Assembly: GCF_014518425.1 (NCBI RefSeq)
Contig: NZ_JACVCU010000009.1
Coordinates: forward strand, 62,001 to 126,000
Length of the DNA stretch: 64,000 nucleotides
Origin: Terrabacter sp. MAHUQ-38
Lineage (GTDB): Bacteria > Actinomycetota > Actinomycetes > Actinomycetales > Dermatophilaceae
Reading direction: 5' to 3'
Part shown: positions 26,397 to 33,678 of the stretch, piece after piece
How the letters are laid out: every line of letters starts with the position of its first letter
Numbering within the stretch: the stretch's first letter is position 1
Notes under the pieces: model-generated
Seen by the model: the letters and a program-made list of their open reading frames with translations, nothing else
Database searches by the model: none
Told to the model about the DNA's origin: nothing
Position numbers and translations under genes: made by a program

Positions 26397-28379
26397 GTGA
26401 TCCGCCGCGCGCTCGCGCGTCGCGCCCGGGTCCTCACCACGGTCGTCGCTCTGGGCCTCGTCATCTCGGCGGCCGGTGCAGGCACCTCGAACGCCCGGGA
26501 CAGGGAGAGCGGCAGCGTGAACCACCGGTATTCGTCCTTCCGACCCGGCGAGGAGTGGCGCGACACCTCCGGTGCCGTCATCCAGGCCCACGGCGGTCAG
26601 GTGGTGCCTGCGGTCGACGACGACGGCCAACGGATCTGGTACTGGTACGGCGAGGACCGTTCGAAGGGGTACTACGACAGCCCGGGCGTCCACCTCTACT
26701 CGTCCCACGACCTCTACAACTGGCGCGACGAAGGCCTCGCCCTGCGGGCCATGAGCTCGAAGGACCAGTTCACCGACGACCCGTACTTCGCCTCCCTGTA
26801 CCGGCCCTACACGCCGGAGCAGCGCGAGGTCGTGTGGCGCGACCTGTCCACCAACAAGGTGCGCACCGACGGGTGGGCGGCTCCCTCCATCCTCGAGCGA
26901 CCCAAGGTCATCTACAACGAGGCCACCGGCATGTGGGTCATGTGGGTCCACTCCGACGGACCGTCCTCGCCGACCAGCACGTCCACGTACGCCCGTGCCG
27001 AAGCCGGCGTGGCCGTGAGCAGGTCGCCCAAGGGACCCTTCCGCTGGATCGACTCCTACCGGCTCAACCGGGTGCCCAGTGACTCGGTTCCCTGGTGCGG
27101 CTCGTCTGCGGCCTTCGACCCCTCAGGTGGGATGGCGCGCGACATGAACCTCTTCGTCGATGACGACGGGACGGCATACATCATCTACTCGTCCGAGGAG
27201 AACCGGACGATGTACATCTCCAAGCTCAACGCCGACTACACGTACCTTTCCGCGCCGCCCGACAAGGCCGTGCAGGGCAAGGACTTCGTGCGGACCCTGC
27301 CGTGCAGCCAGCGGGAGGCACCCGCCATGTTCAAGTCCGACGGCTCCTACTACCTCGTGACCTCCGGAGCCACCGGCTGGGACCCCAACCCCGCCAGGTA
27401 CGCGACGGCGACCGACATCCTCGGAACGTGGACGGACAAGGGCAACCCCGTCCTTCCCGCGGGTGCCGCCGACACGTTCCGGTCGCAGAGCACCAACGTG
27501 ATCCCGCTCGACCGTGACAGCAACAGGTTCGCCTTCATGGCCGACCGCTGGACCCCCAGCTCGCTGGCGACGGCGCCGTACGTGTGGATGCCGATGTCGT
27601 TCGGCGAGGGCGGCAGCCTGACGGTCGGCCCGGACGCGGAGTGGCGGCTGGAGGACATCCAGCCGTACGAGCGCTGGACGATGGACACGGCGCTTCCCGA
27701 CCACGTGTGGCTCCGCGACACGAGCAGTCTCCCGTCCAGCGTGCAGGTGACGACGTCCGGCACGACCGAGACGCTCGGCGTGACGTGGGACGCCGCCTCC
27801 GTGGCGCAGCCCGGACCGGCAAAGGTGAAGGGCACTCTCGCCGACGGCCGGGGCTTCACCCGCGACATCGTGGTCGTCCCCCACAACCTCCGGTACGTCG
27901 TGAACGCCGGGGGAGCCGCGACGGCGGACTGGAAGCGGACGATGCAGGCCGCCGCCACCGAGGGAACCCTGCTCAACTCCGCGCCCGAGCAGCCCCTCGG
28001 TGTCGACCCGCAGACCGGCACCACCTGGGGCTTCACGGGGGCCAGCGGCACCTACGGCGGCGCGGGTGACGGCCTCTACAGCACCCTGCGCTGGGCCAAG
28101 AACAAGGAGAGCCTCGTCTACACGTTCCGCGGCCTCGAGCCCGGCACGTACACGGTCCACGCCGGCTTCTGGGATCCCTGGCCGTGGGCCAACCGCGCCG
28201 CTCGCGTCAGCATCAACGGGACCGTGGTCGACGAGCAGCGTCTGTTCACCAGCAGCTTCACCAGCGGGGAGTACACCGACATCGCTGTCGGCGAGGACGG
28301 GACCGTCGTGGTCACGGTCGCACCGACGCGGTCGCCGGACATCCAGCTCAGCTGGCTGATGGTCTCCCGACAGGGCTGA
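26397..28379 (+). CDS. Secreted GH43 hydrolase, exo-beta-1,3-galactanase-like
   Basis: 660 aa, exported: arginine-rich start and hydrophobic core VLTTVVALGLVISAAGAGTSNA. The five-bladed propeller begins IQAHGGQVVPAVDDDGQRIWYWYGEDRSKGYY, typical of the galactan 1,3-beta-galactosidase branch of GH43. The acid Glu candidate is E307 in CSQREAPAMFKSDGSYYLVTSG. A bacterial Ig-like module (about 440-500) and a beta-sandwich module resembling CBMs (about 500-660, YVVNAGG to LSWLMVSRQG) follow. I chose GTG 26397 because GGGAGG is six bases upstream and the signal peptide begins there. Its end overlaps the convergent isomerase gene by 32 bases. Confidence 0.82.
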   Translation: MIRRALARRARVLTTVVALGLVISAAGAGTSNARDRESGSVNHRYSSFRPGEEWRDTSGAVIQAHGGQVVPAVDDDGQRIWYWYGEDRSKGYYDSPGVHLYSSHDLYNWRDEGLALRAMSSKDQFTDDPYFASLYRPYTPEQREVVWRDLSTNKVRTDGWAAPSILERPKVIYNEATGMWVMWVHSDGPSSPTSTSTYARAEAGVAVSRSPKGPFRWIDSYRLNRVPSDSVPWCGSSAAFDPSGGMARDMNLFVDDDGTAYIIYSSEENRTMYISKLNADYTYLSAPPDKAVQGKDFVRTLPCSQREAPAMFKSDGSYYLVTSGATGWDPNPARYATATDILGTWTDKGNPVLPAGAADTFRSQSTNVIPLDRDSNRFAFMADRWTPSSLATAPYVWMPMSFGEGGSLTVGPDAEWRLEDIQPYERWTMDTALPDHVWLRDTSSLPSSVQVTTSGTTETLGVTWDAASVAQPGPAKVKGTLADGRGFTRDIVVVPHNLRYVVNAGGAATADWKRTMQAAATEGTLLNSAPEQPLGVDPQTGTTWGFTGASGTYGGAGDGLYSTLRWAKNKESLVYTFRGLEPGTYTVHAGFWDPWPWANRAARVSINGTVVDEQRLFTSSFTSGEYTDIAVGEDGTVVVTVAPTRSPDIQLSWLMVSRQG

Positions 28380-29214
28380 CCCCGACGACGACGTCGAGAT
28401 AGCGCTGCTTCATCGTCGCGACGACGTCATCGGGGTCGGCCGCCCAGACGTCGGCGTTGAAGATCTCGACCTCGATGTCGCCGGTGTAGCCGGCGGCGGT
28501 GACGAGGTCGAGGTGGTGGCCGAAGTCGATGTGGCCGTCGCCCATCATGCCGCGCGAGAGGAGCGAGTCGGCAGGGAGCGGGGTGATCCAGTCGCAGACC
28601 TGGAAGCTCGCGATGCGGTTGCTGCGTCCCGCCCGCGCGAGCTGATCGTCGAGCTGTGGGTCCCACCAGACGTGGAACGAGTCGACGACGACGCCCACCT
28701 GCTCGCTGGGGAACTCCTCGGCGAGGTCGAGCGCCTCGCCGAGCGTGGCCAGGACGCCGCGGTCGGCGGTGAAGATCGGGTGCATCGGCTCGAGGGCGAG
28801 CCGCACGCCGTGCTCGCCGGCGACCGGGGCGAGGCGGGCGATGCCCTCGGCGACGCGGGCCCGGGCAGCCGGCAGGTCGCGCGATCCCTGCGGCAGCCCG
28901 CCGACGACCATGACGAGGCAGCCGGCGTCGAGAGCGGCCGCCTCGTCGATCGCACGCAGGTTCTCCTCGATGGCGGCCTCGAAGTCGGAATCGTCTGCGG
29001 CAGTGAGGAAACCGCCACGGCACAACGACGACACGCGCAACCCCGCGTCGTCGATCAGGGTGCGGGCCTGCTCGACACCGATCTCGGCGAGCGGTTCGCG
29101 CCACACGCCGATCGAGTGCAGGCCGGCGCGGACGCATCCGTGGATCGCTTCGGGCAGGGTCCACGAGTTGGTCGTCTTCTGGTTGAGCGACAAGCGTTCC
29201 AGCGCGGCGGTCAT
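28348..29214 (-). CDS. Sugar phosphate isomerase/epimerase-like TIM barrel protein
   Basis: 288 aa member of the xylose-isomerase-like (AP endonuclease 2) superfamily. Metal-ligand motifs are present: LALEPMHPIF (Glu), VVVDSFHVWWDP (Asp and His), SFQVCDW, GDGHIDFGHH and EVEIFNADVW. It is the third gene of the operon Gfo/Idh dehydrogenase - DUF993 - isomerase; its ATG overlaps the DUF993 stop by four bases. Related proteins catalyse isomerisation, dehydration or beta-elimination on keto sugars and inosose. The exact reaction is open. Confidence 0.86.
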   Translation of the reverse strand: MTAALERLSLNQKTTNSWTLPEAIHGCVRAGLHSIGVWREPLAEIGVEQARTLIDDAGLRVSSLCRGGFLTAADDSDFEAAIEENLRAIDEAAALDAGCLVMVVGGLPQGSRDLPAARARVAEGIARLAPVAGEHGVRLALEPMHPIFTADRGVLATLGEALDLAEEFPSEQVGVVVDSFHVWWDPQLDDQLARAGRSNRIASFQVCDWITPLPADSLLSRGMMGDGHIDFGHHLDLVTAAGYTGDIEVEIFNADVWAADPDDVVATMKQRYLDVVVGVSPVGRPSAS

Positions 29215-30371
29215 CGGATGAGCCCTGCGGTCGCGAGGAGGCTGCCCATGCGCTGCGCCGCGAGGTCCGGGTCGGGCAGGAGGCCGGCAGCGTCGGCGAG
29301 ACGCAGCGTCTCGGCGAGATGCAGGACCGAGCGGGCGCTGTGCAGGCCGCCGACCATGGTGAAGCCCGGCTGGTGCCCGCCCAGCCAGGCGAGGAAGGCG
29401 ATGCCGGTCTTGTAGTAGTACGTGGGGGCGGCGAAGACGTGCCGAGCGAGCGGGAGTGTCGGCTCGAGGTAGGCGTCGTATGCCGGCATGTCGCCGTCGT
29501 CGAGGGCCTGCAGTGCCGCCCCTGCCGCCGGGGCGATGGCTGCGAAGACGCCGAGGAGGGCGTCGGAGTGGTGCGTGCCGTCGCCCTTGATGAGCTCGGG
29601 GTAGTTGAAGTCGTCGCCGGTGTAGAGGCGAACCTCCTCGGGGAGGGCGGCGCGCAGGCCTTTCTCGTGGTCGGCGTCGAGCAGGGACACCTTGACACCG
29701 TCGATCTTGTCCGAATGGTCGGCGATGACGGTGAGGAAGTTCTTCGTGGCGACGTCGACGTCGTCCGAGCCCCAGTACCCGGCGAGCGCGGGGTCGAACG
29801 CGGTGCCGAGCCAGTGCAGGATGACCGGACGATCGGCCTGTGACAGGAGACGGTCGTAGACGCGGGCGTAGTCGTCGAACCCCGTCGCGAGGTGGGCGAG
29901 CTGGCGGCTGGCCATGATGATGGCCTGTGAGCCGGTGGACTCCACGAACTGGAGCTGCTCCTCGTAGCCGGCGAGGACCTCGTCGAGGGACGAGACGTCG
30001 GGGGAGAGGTGGTCGGTGCCCGCGCCGGAGGCGATCCGGGCGCCCAGCTCGGCGGCCTGCCCTGCGGACCGGGCGATGAGCTCCTGCGTCGTGGCCCAGT
30101 CCAGGCCCATTCCGCGCTGAGCGGTGTCCATGGCCTCGGCGACGCCGAGGCCGTGCGCGAACAGGTGACGGCGGAAGGCCAGGGTCGAGTCCCAGTCCAC
30201 GACCGCGGGCGCTCCGGGGACGTTGTCACCGAGCGGGTCGGCGACGACGTGGGCCGCAGCGAAGGCGACACGCGTGGTGAACGGCGCAGTGGTCGCCGGC
30301 CAGTCGCGGGGTCCACGCAGCTGCAGCCGCTCCCAGGTCCCGTCGGCGCGAGGCACGGCGAGGGACGTCAT
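29211..30371 (-). CDS. DUF993 protein, dihydrodipicolinate synthase-like aldolase fold
   Basis: 386 aa, matching the DUF993 family by its distinctive stretches AFAAAHVVADPL, GLGVAEAMDTAQRGMGLDW, QAIIMASRQLA and GDDFNYPELIKGDG. The family is predicted to have a DHDPS/NAL-type (beta/alpha)8 fold; a Schiff-base lysine would most plausibly be in DKIDGVKVSLLD or TYYYKTGIAF. No characterised function is known to me. It is coupled on both sides by four-base overlaps with the dehydrogenase and isomerase genes, so all three proteins probably act in one pathway, perhaps a retro-aldol or lyase step on an oxidised sugar. Confidence 0.85.
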   Translation of the reverse strand: MTSLAVPRADGTWERLQLRGPRDWPATTAPFTTRVAFAAAHVVADPLGDNVPGAPAVVDWDSTLAFRRHLFAHGLGVAEAMDTAQRGMGLDWATTQELIARSAGQAAELGARIASGAGTDHLSPDVSSLDEVLAGYEEQLQFVESTGSQAIIMASRQLAHLATGFDDYARVYDRLLSQADRPVILHWLGTAFDPALAGYWGSDDVDVATKNFLTVIADHSDKIDGVKVSLLDADHEKGLRAALPEEVRLYTGDDFNYPELIKGDGTHHSDALLGVFAAIAPAAGAALQALDDGDMPAYDAYLEPTLPLARHVFAAPTYYYKTGIAFLAWLGGHQPGFTMVGGLHSARSVLHLAETLRLADAAGLLPDPDLAAQRMGSLLATAGLIR

Positions 30372-31516
30372 GCCGACAGCCTCCCGAGCTCGATCCGGCG
30401 GCCCTGCGCCGAGGACTGCAGGCCGGCCTCGGCCAGGCGCACCCCGCGCGCACCCGCCATGAAGTCGTAGGCGTGGTCGCCGTCGCCGACAACGTGGCGC
30501 AGGAACTGCTCCCACTGCGCCTTGAACCCGTTGTCGAACACGGTGTTGTCCGGGACGGGGTGCCACTGGTCGCGGAACCGCGTCGCCTCGACGAGGTCGG
30601 GATTCCACACCGGCTTCGGGGTTTCGGCGCGGTGCTGGACCACGCACTGGTGCAGGCCGGCGACGGCGCTGCCCTGGGTGCCGTCGACGTGGAACTCGAC
30701 GAGCTCGTCGCGGTGCACCCGCGTCGCCCACGACGAGTTGATCTGCGCGACGACGCCACCGTCGAGCTCGAAGATGCCGTACGCCGCGTCGTCGGCCGTC
30801 GCGGCGTACTTGCGTCCCTGCTCGTCCCACCGCTCGGGGATGTGCGTGACCGCCTTGGCGGTGACGGCCTCGACCCGGCCGAAGAGGTTCTCCAGGACGT
30901 AGTTCCAGTGGCAGAACATGTCGGTCGTCATGCCGCCGCCGTCCTGCGCGCGGTAGTTCCAGCTGGGCCGCTGCGCGGCCTGCCAGTCGCCCTCGAAGAC
31001 CCAGTAGCCGAACTCGCCCCGGACCGAGAGGATCCGGCCGAAGAAGCCACCGTCGATGAGCCGCTTGAGCTTGAGCAGCCCCGGCAGGTAGAGCTTGTCG
31101 TGGACGACGCCGTGCTTGACACCTGCCTCGGCAGCGGCGGAGGCGAGGCGGAGTGCCCCCTCGAGCGACTCCGAGACGGGCTTCTCGGTGTAGACGTGCT
31201 TGCCGGCCGCGATGGCCTTGAGGATGGACTCCTCGCGGACCGTGGTCAGCTGGGCGTCGAAGTAGATCGTGTCGTCGGGGTTGGCCAGGGCTGCCTCGAG
31301 GTCGGTCGTCCAACGGTCGACCTCGTGGCGCTCGGCGATCTCCTTGACCTTGTCGGGGTTGCGCCCCACCAGAACCGGGTCAACCTGCACCCGAGTCCCG
31401 TCGGAGAGCTCGACGCCGCCCTGCTCGCGGATCGCGAGGATCGAGCGCACGAGGTGCTGCCGGTACCCCATGCGTCCCGTGACGCCGTTCATGATGATGC
31501 CGATCGATCGCGCCAT
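30368..31516 (-). CDS. Gfo/Idh/MocA-family sugar dehydrogenase
   Basis: 382 aa NAD(P)-dependent oxidoreductase. The N-terminal Rossmann start is SIGIIMNGVTGRMGYRQHLVRSI; the conserved lysine motif is HVYTEKPVSESL. The C-terminal catalytic domain carries DGGGMTTDMFCHWNYVLENLFG, the usual position of the catalytic His. The ATG at 31516 has AGAGGAG five to six bases upstream. It leads the leftward operon, with promoter TTGCAC-N18-TAGGGT and an operator between that promoter and the gene (31534-31581). Family members oxidise sugar hydroxyls, often at C3 or C1 of hexoses or uronates; the substrate here is unknown. Confidence 0.9.
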   Translation of the reverse strand: MARSIGIIMNGVTGRMGYRQHLVRSILAIREQGGVELSDGTRVQVDPVLVGRNPDKVKEIAERHEVDRWTTDLEAALANPDDTIYFDAQLTTVREESILKAIAAGKHVYTEKPVSESLEGALRLASAAAEAGVKHGVVHDKLYLPGLLKLKRLIDGGFFGRILSVRGEFGYWVFEGDWQAAQRPSWNYRAQDGGGMTTDMFCHWNYVLENLFGRVEAVTAKAVTHIPERWDEQGRKYAATADDAAYGIFELDGGVVAQINSSWATRVHRDELVEFHVDGTQGSAVAGLHQCVVQHRAETPKPVWNPDLVEATRFRDQWHPVPDNTVFDNGFKAQWEQFLRHVVGDGDHAYDFMAGARGVRLAEAGLQSSAQGRRIELGRLSA

Positions 31517-31533
31517 GAGTTCTCCTCTAAGTG

Positions 31534-31547
31534 GGAAAGCGTTTTCC
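31534..31547. promoter_or_regulatory. Operator A, LacI-type CG-centred site
   Basis: GGAAAGCGTTTTCC (reverse GGAAAACGCTTTCC) is symmetric at 10 of 14 positions, with mismatches at one pair. It lies four bases downstream of the leftward -10 element, so bound protein would block transcription of the dehydrogenase operon. It matches sites at 31601 and 33640. Confidence 0.8.
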
Positions 31548-31551
31548 TCCA

Positions 31552-31581
31552 ACCCTAGATGCAGGCCCGGGCCGTGTGCAA
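31552..31581 (-). promoter_or_regulatory. Promoter of dehydrogenase-DUF993-isomerase operon
   Basis: Read leftward: -35 TTGCAC (31581-31576), 18-bp spacer, -10 TAGGGT (31557-31552). The start codon lies 36 bases beyond the -10, with operator A between. Confidence 0.62.
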
Positions 31582-31600
31582 TAGTTGGCCGGTCAGAGTT

Positions 31601-31614
31601 GGAATGCGTTTACC
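31601..31614. promoter_or_regulatory. Operator B, variant of the same site
   Basis: GGAATGCGTTTACC (reverse GGTAAACGCATTCC) differs from operator C at one base when read in reverse. It sits 13 bases before the TTG start of the second isomerase gene, so it would act close to that gene's promoter or start. Confidence 0.72.
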
Positions 31615-31626
31615 GAGAGGACGACT

Positions 31627-32394
31627 TTGCCGTCGCCGGGTCTGGTCTCCGTCACGCTGCGCCACCTCCCTCCCGAAGAGGTGGTGCGGGCGGCCGTCGC
31701 CGCCCGCCTGACGTCCATCGAGTGGGGAGGAGACGTCCACGCCCCGCCCCTCGACGCGACGCTCCTCGGACGGTGCCGCGAGGCCTCGGCTGCCGCCGGC
31801 CTGCGGATCGCCTCCTACGGCTCCTACTGGAAGGCCGGCATCTCCAGTGCCGAAGACGGTGAGGCCGTGCTCGAGACGGCCAGCATCCTGGGCGCACCAC
31901 GGGCCCGCGTCTGGGCCGGAGCGCTCGGCAGCGAGCACGCCGACGCCGACACGCGTGTCCTGGTGGTCCACGCGCTGCGGTCGATCGCGCGACGGGCGGC
32001 AGACCTGGGCCTCGAGATCGCGGTCGAGCACCATCCCGACACATTGAGCGACACGGCAGCGATGACCCTCCGTCTCCTCGACGAGGTGGCCTCGGACGTC
32101 GTGACCACCTACTGGCAGCCCAACGTCGGCCAGGCCGCGCCCCTGGCGCTCGCGGAGCTCGACGTGCTTCTCGAGAGCGTGCCCGAGCGCCTCAGCGCGG
32201 TCCATGTCTTCTCCTGGTGGCCGGCCCACGAACGGCACGCCCTCGCCACCCGCCACGACCTCTGGGCGCCGGCGTTGGACCGGATCCGTGGCACGGCCCC
32301 GGACTGTGACGTGATGCTCGAGTTCGTCCCCGACGACTCCGTCGAGGTGCTCGTCGACGAGGCGCGAACGCTTCGCCGGCTCCTGGCCCCCTAG
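31627..32394 (+). CDS. Second sugar isomerase/epimerase-like TIM barrel protein
   Basis: 255 aa, xylose-isomerase-like superfamily: SIEWGGDVHAPPLD, ASYGSYWKAGISS, EIAVEHHPDTLSD (Glu/His ligands), YWQPNVGQ, SAVHVFSWWP and MLEFVPDDS. It is only distantly similar to the barrel at 28348. I use the TTG start at 31627 because GAGAGGA sits six bases upstream and operator B then falls in front of the gene. A longer frame from 31585 would include the operator and has no ribosome site. It is divergent from the dehydrogenase operon and followed by the DeoR/LacI regulator, so joint control is likely. Confidence 0.84.
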   Translation: MPSPGLVSVTLRHLPPEEVVRAAVAARLTSIEWGGDVHAPPLDATLLGRCREASAAAGLRIASYGSYWKAGISSAEDGEAVLETASILGAPRARVWAGALGSEHADADTRVLVVHALRSIARRAADLGLEIAVEHHPDTLSDTAAMTLRLLDEVASDVVTTYWQPNVGQAAPLALAELDVLLESVPERLSAVHVFSWWPAHERHALATRHDLWAPALDRIRGTAPDCDVMLEFVPDDSVEVLVDEARTLRRLLAP

Positions 32395-32465
32395 CCCGCC
32401 GCGTCCGGGACCGGATGCTGTGGACCGAGCTACCCAACCGAACATGTCGCCGATGGAGGTGTCAG

Positions 32466-33569
32466 ATGGCCGACGACAGGCTCTTCGCCGCGCAGCGACA
32501 CGAGCGAGTGCTCGACGAGCTGCGCCGTGCCGGTGCCGTGCGCGTCCGCGAGCTCGCGGAGCTGCTGGGCGTCAGCGAGCTCACGGTGCGTCGTGACATC
32601 TCCGCGCTGGCTGCACGGGGCGCCCTCACGAAGGTCCATGGTGGCGCGACCCTTCCCATGGAGGCCGAGCGGCCGGAGCCTCGGCGAGGCCGGTCCGCCA
32701 CGCCCCGGTTCACCATCGGCATGGTCGTCCCGTCCCTCGACTACTACTGGCCCCCGATCATCACGGGCGCGCGCACGGCGGCGACGGCACAGGGTGTCCA
32801 GATCCAGCTGCGCGGGTCGAGCTATGACCCTGAGGAGGACCGGCGCCAGATCACGCGGCTCATCGAGTCGCAGCAGGTCCAGGGCCTGCTGCTCGCGCCG
32901 GACGTCGGCTCCGAACGCGTCGACGGGCTGATCGAGTGGATCGGTGGCCTACCGGTGCCCACGATCCTCGTCGAACGTGAGGCGCCCCGATGGATTCCCA
33001 CCAGCAGGCAGCTCGAGTGGGTGCGCAGCGACCACGCCCTCGGGCTGGAGCTGGCCGTGCGCCATCTCGTCCAGCAGGGCCATCGGCGTCTGGGTCTGGT
33101 GCTGTCGAAGGGCAGCCCGACGTCGGCGCACCTCGAACGGGGCTGGGTCGCCGCTTGTGCCGATCTCGGGATCCCCGGCGACCTCGTCGTCCGGGAGTCC
33201 GTGAGCCTGGATGCGCCGGGCCACCGCGAGATCATCGCGAGGGTGCTCGGGCGTTGCCGGGAGTCGGGCACCACCGCCCTGGTCATCCACAGCGACCCTG
33301 ACGCGCTGTCCGTCCAGCAGTACTGCGCGGAGGTCGGCATCCGGATCCCCGAGGACCTGGCCGTCGTCGCCTACGACGACGAGGTCGCCAACCTGGCCCA
33401 GCCGGCGATGACGGCCGTCAGGCCGCCGAAGCACCAGGTCGGTCGCCTGGCGGTCGAGATGATGGTCGCTCGACTTGTCGAGGGCAAGCGCCGGCCGACG
33501 CAACGCGTGCTCGTCGTGCCGGAGCTGGTCATCAGGCGCTCCTCCGTCGTGCTCGCCGAAGCCCTCTAG
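32466..33569 (+). CDS. Hybrid transcriptional regulator: DeoR-type HTH with LacI-type sugar domain
   Basis: 367 aa. The N-terminus is a DeoR/GlpR winged helix (RHERVLDELRRAGAVRVRELAELLGVSELTVRRDISALAARGALTKVHGGA). From residue 78 onward it is a LacI/PurR-like periplasmic-binding domain (TIGMVVPSLDYYWPPIITGARTAA, VQGLLLAPDV, GHRRLGLVLSKGSPTSAHLERGW, VVAYDDEVANLAQPAMTAV). Such fusions recur in actinobacteria. ATG 32466 follows GGAGGTG. It sits between operators B and C and is the nearest candidate regulator, although the site form (CG-centred palindrome) is more typical of LacI-type DNA heads. Confidence 0.9.
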   Translation: MADDRLFAAQRHERVLDELRRAGAVRVRELAELLGVSELTVRRDISALAARGALTKVHGGATLPMEAERPEPRRGRSATPRFTIGMVVPSLDYYWPPIITGARTAATAQGVQIQLRGSSYDPEEDRRQITRLIESQQVQGLLLAPDVGSERVDGLIEWIGGLPVPTILVEREAPRWIPTSRQLEWVRSDHALGLELAVRHLVQQGHRRLGLVLSKGSPTSAHLERGWVAACADLGIPGDLVVRESVSLDAPGHREIIARVLGRCRESGTTALVIHSDPDALSVQQYCAEVGIRIPEDLAVVAYDDEVANLAQPAMTAVRPPKHQVGRLAVEMMVARLVEGKRRPTQRVLVVPELVIRRSSVVLAEAL

Positions 33570-33610
33570 CCGGCCGTCGCGCCGGACACGGGTGACCCAC
33601 GGTCGTGCGG

Positions 33611-33639
33611 TTGTCTGATCTCGGCATGGCCGCTACGGT
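33611..33639 (+). promoter_or_regulatory. Promoter of heparinase-like/DUF2264 operon
   Basis: -35 TTGTCT (33611-33616), exactly 17 bp, -10 TACGGT (33634-33639). Operator C begins at the next base. Confidence 0.66.
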
Positions 33640-33653
33640 GGTAAACGCTTTCC
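33640..33653. promoter_or_regulatory. Operator C, best copy of the GGTAAACGCTTTCC site
   Basis: GGTAAACGCTTTCC abuts the -10 element and would cover the transcription start, a classic repressor position. Compared with operators A and B (read in the same sense) the consensus is GGWAAACGCWTTCC. Confidence 0.82.
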
Positions 33654-33678
33654 CTCCCGCCGTCCGATGGAGCGCTGC

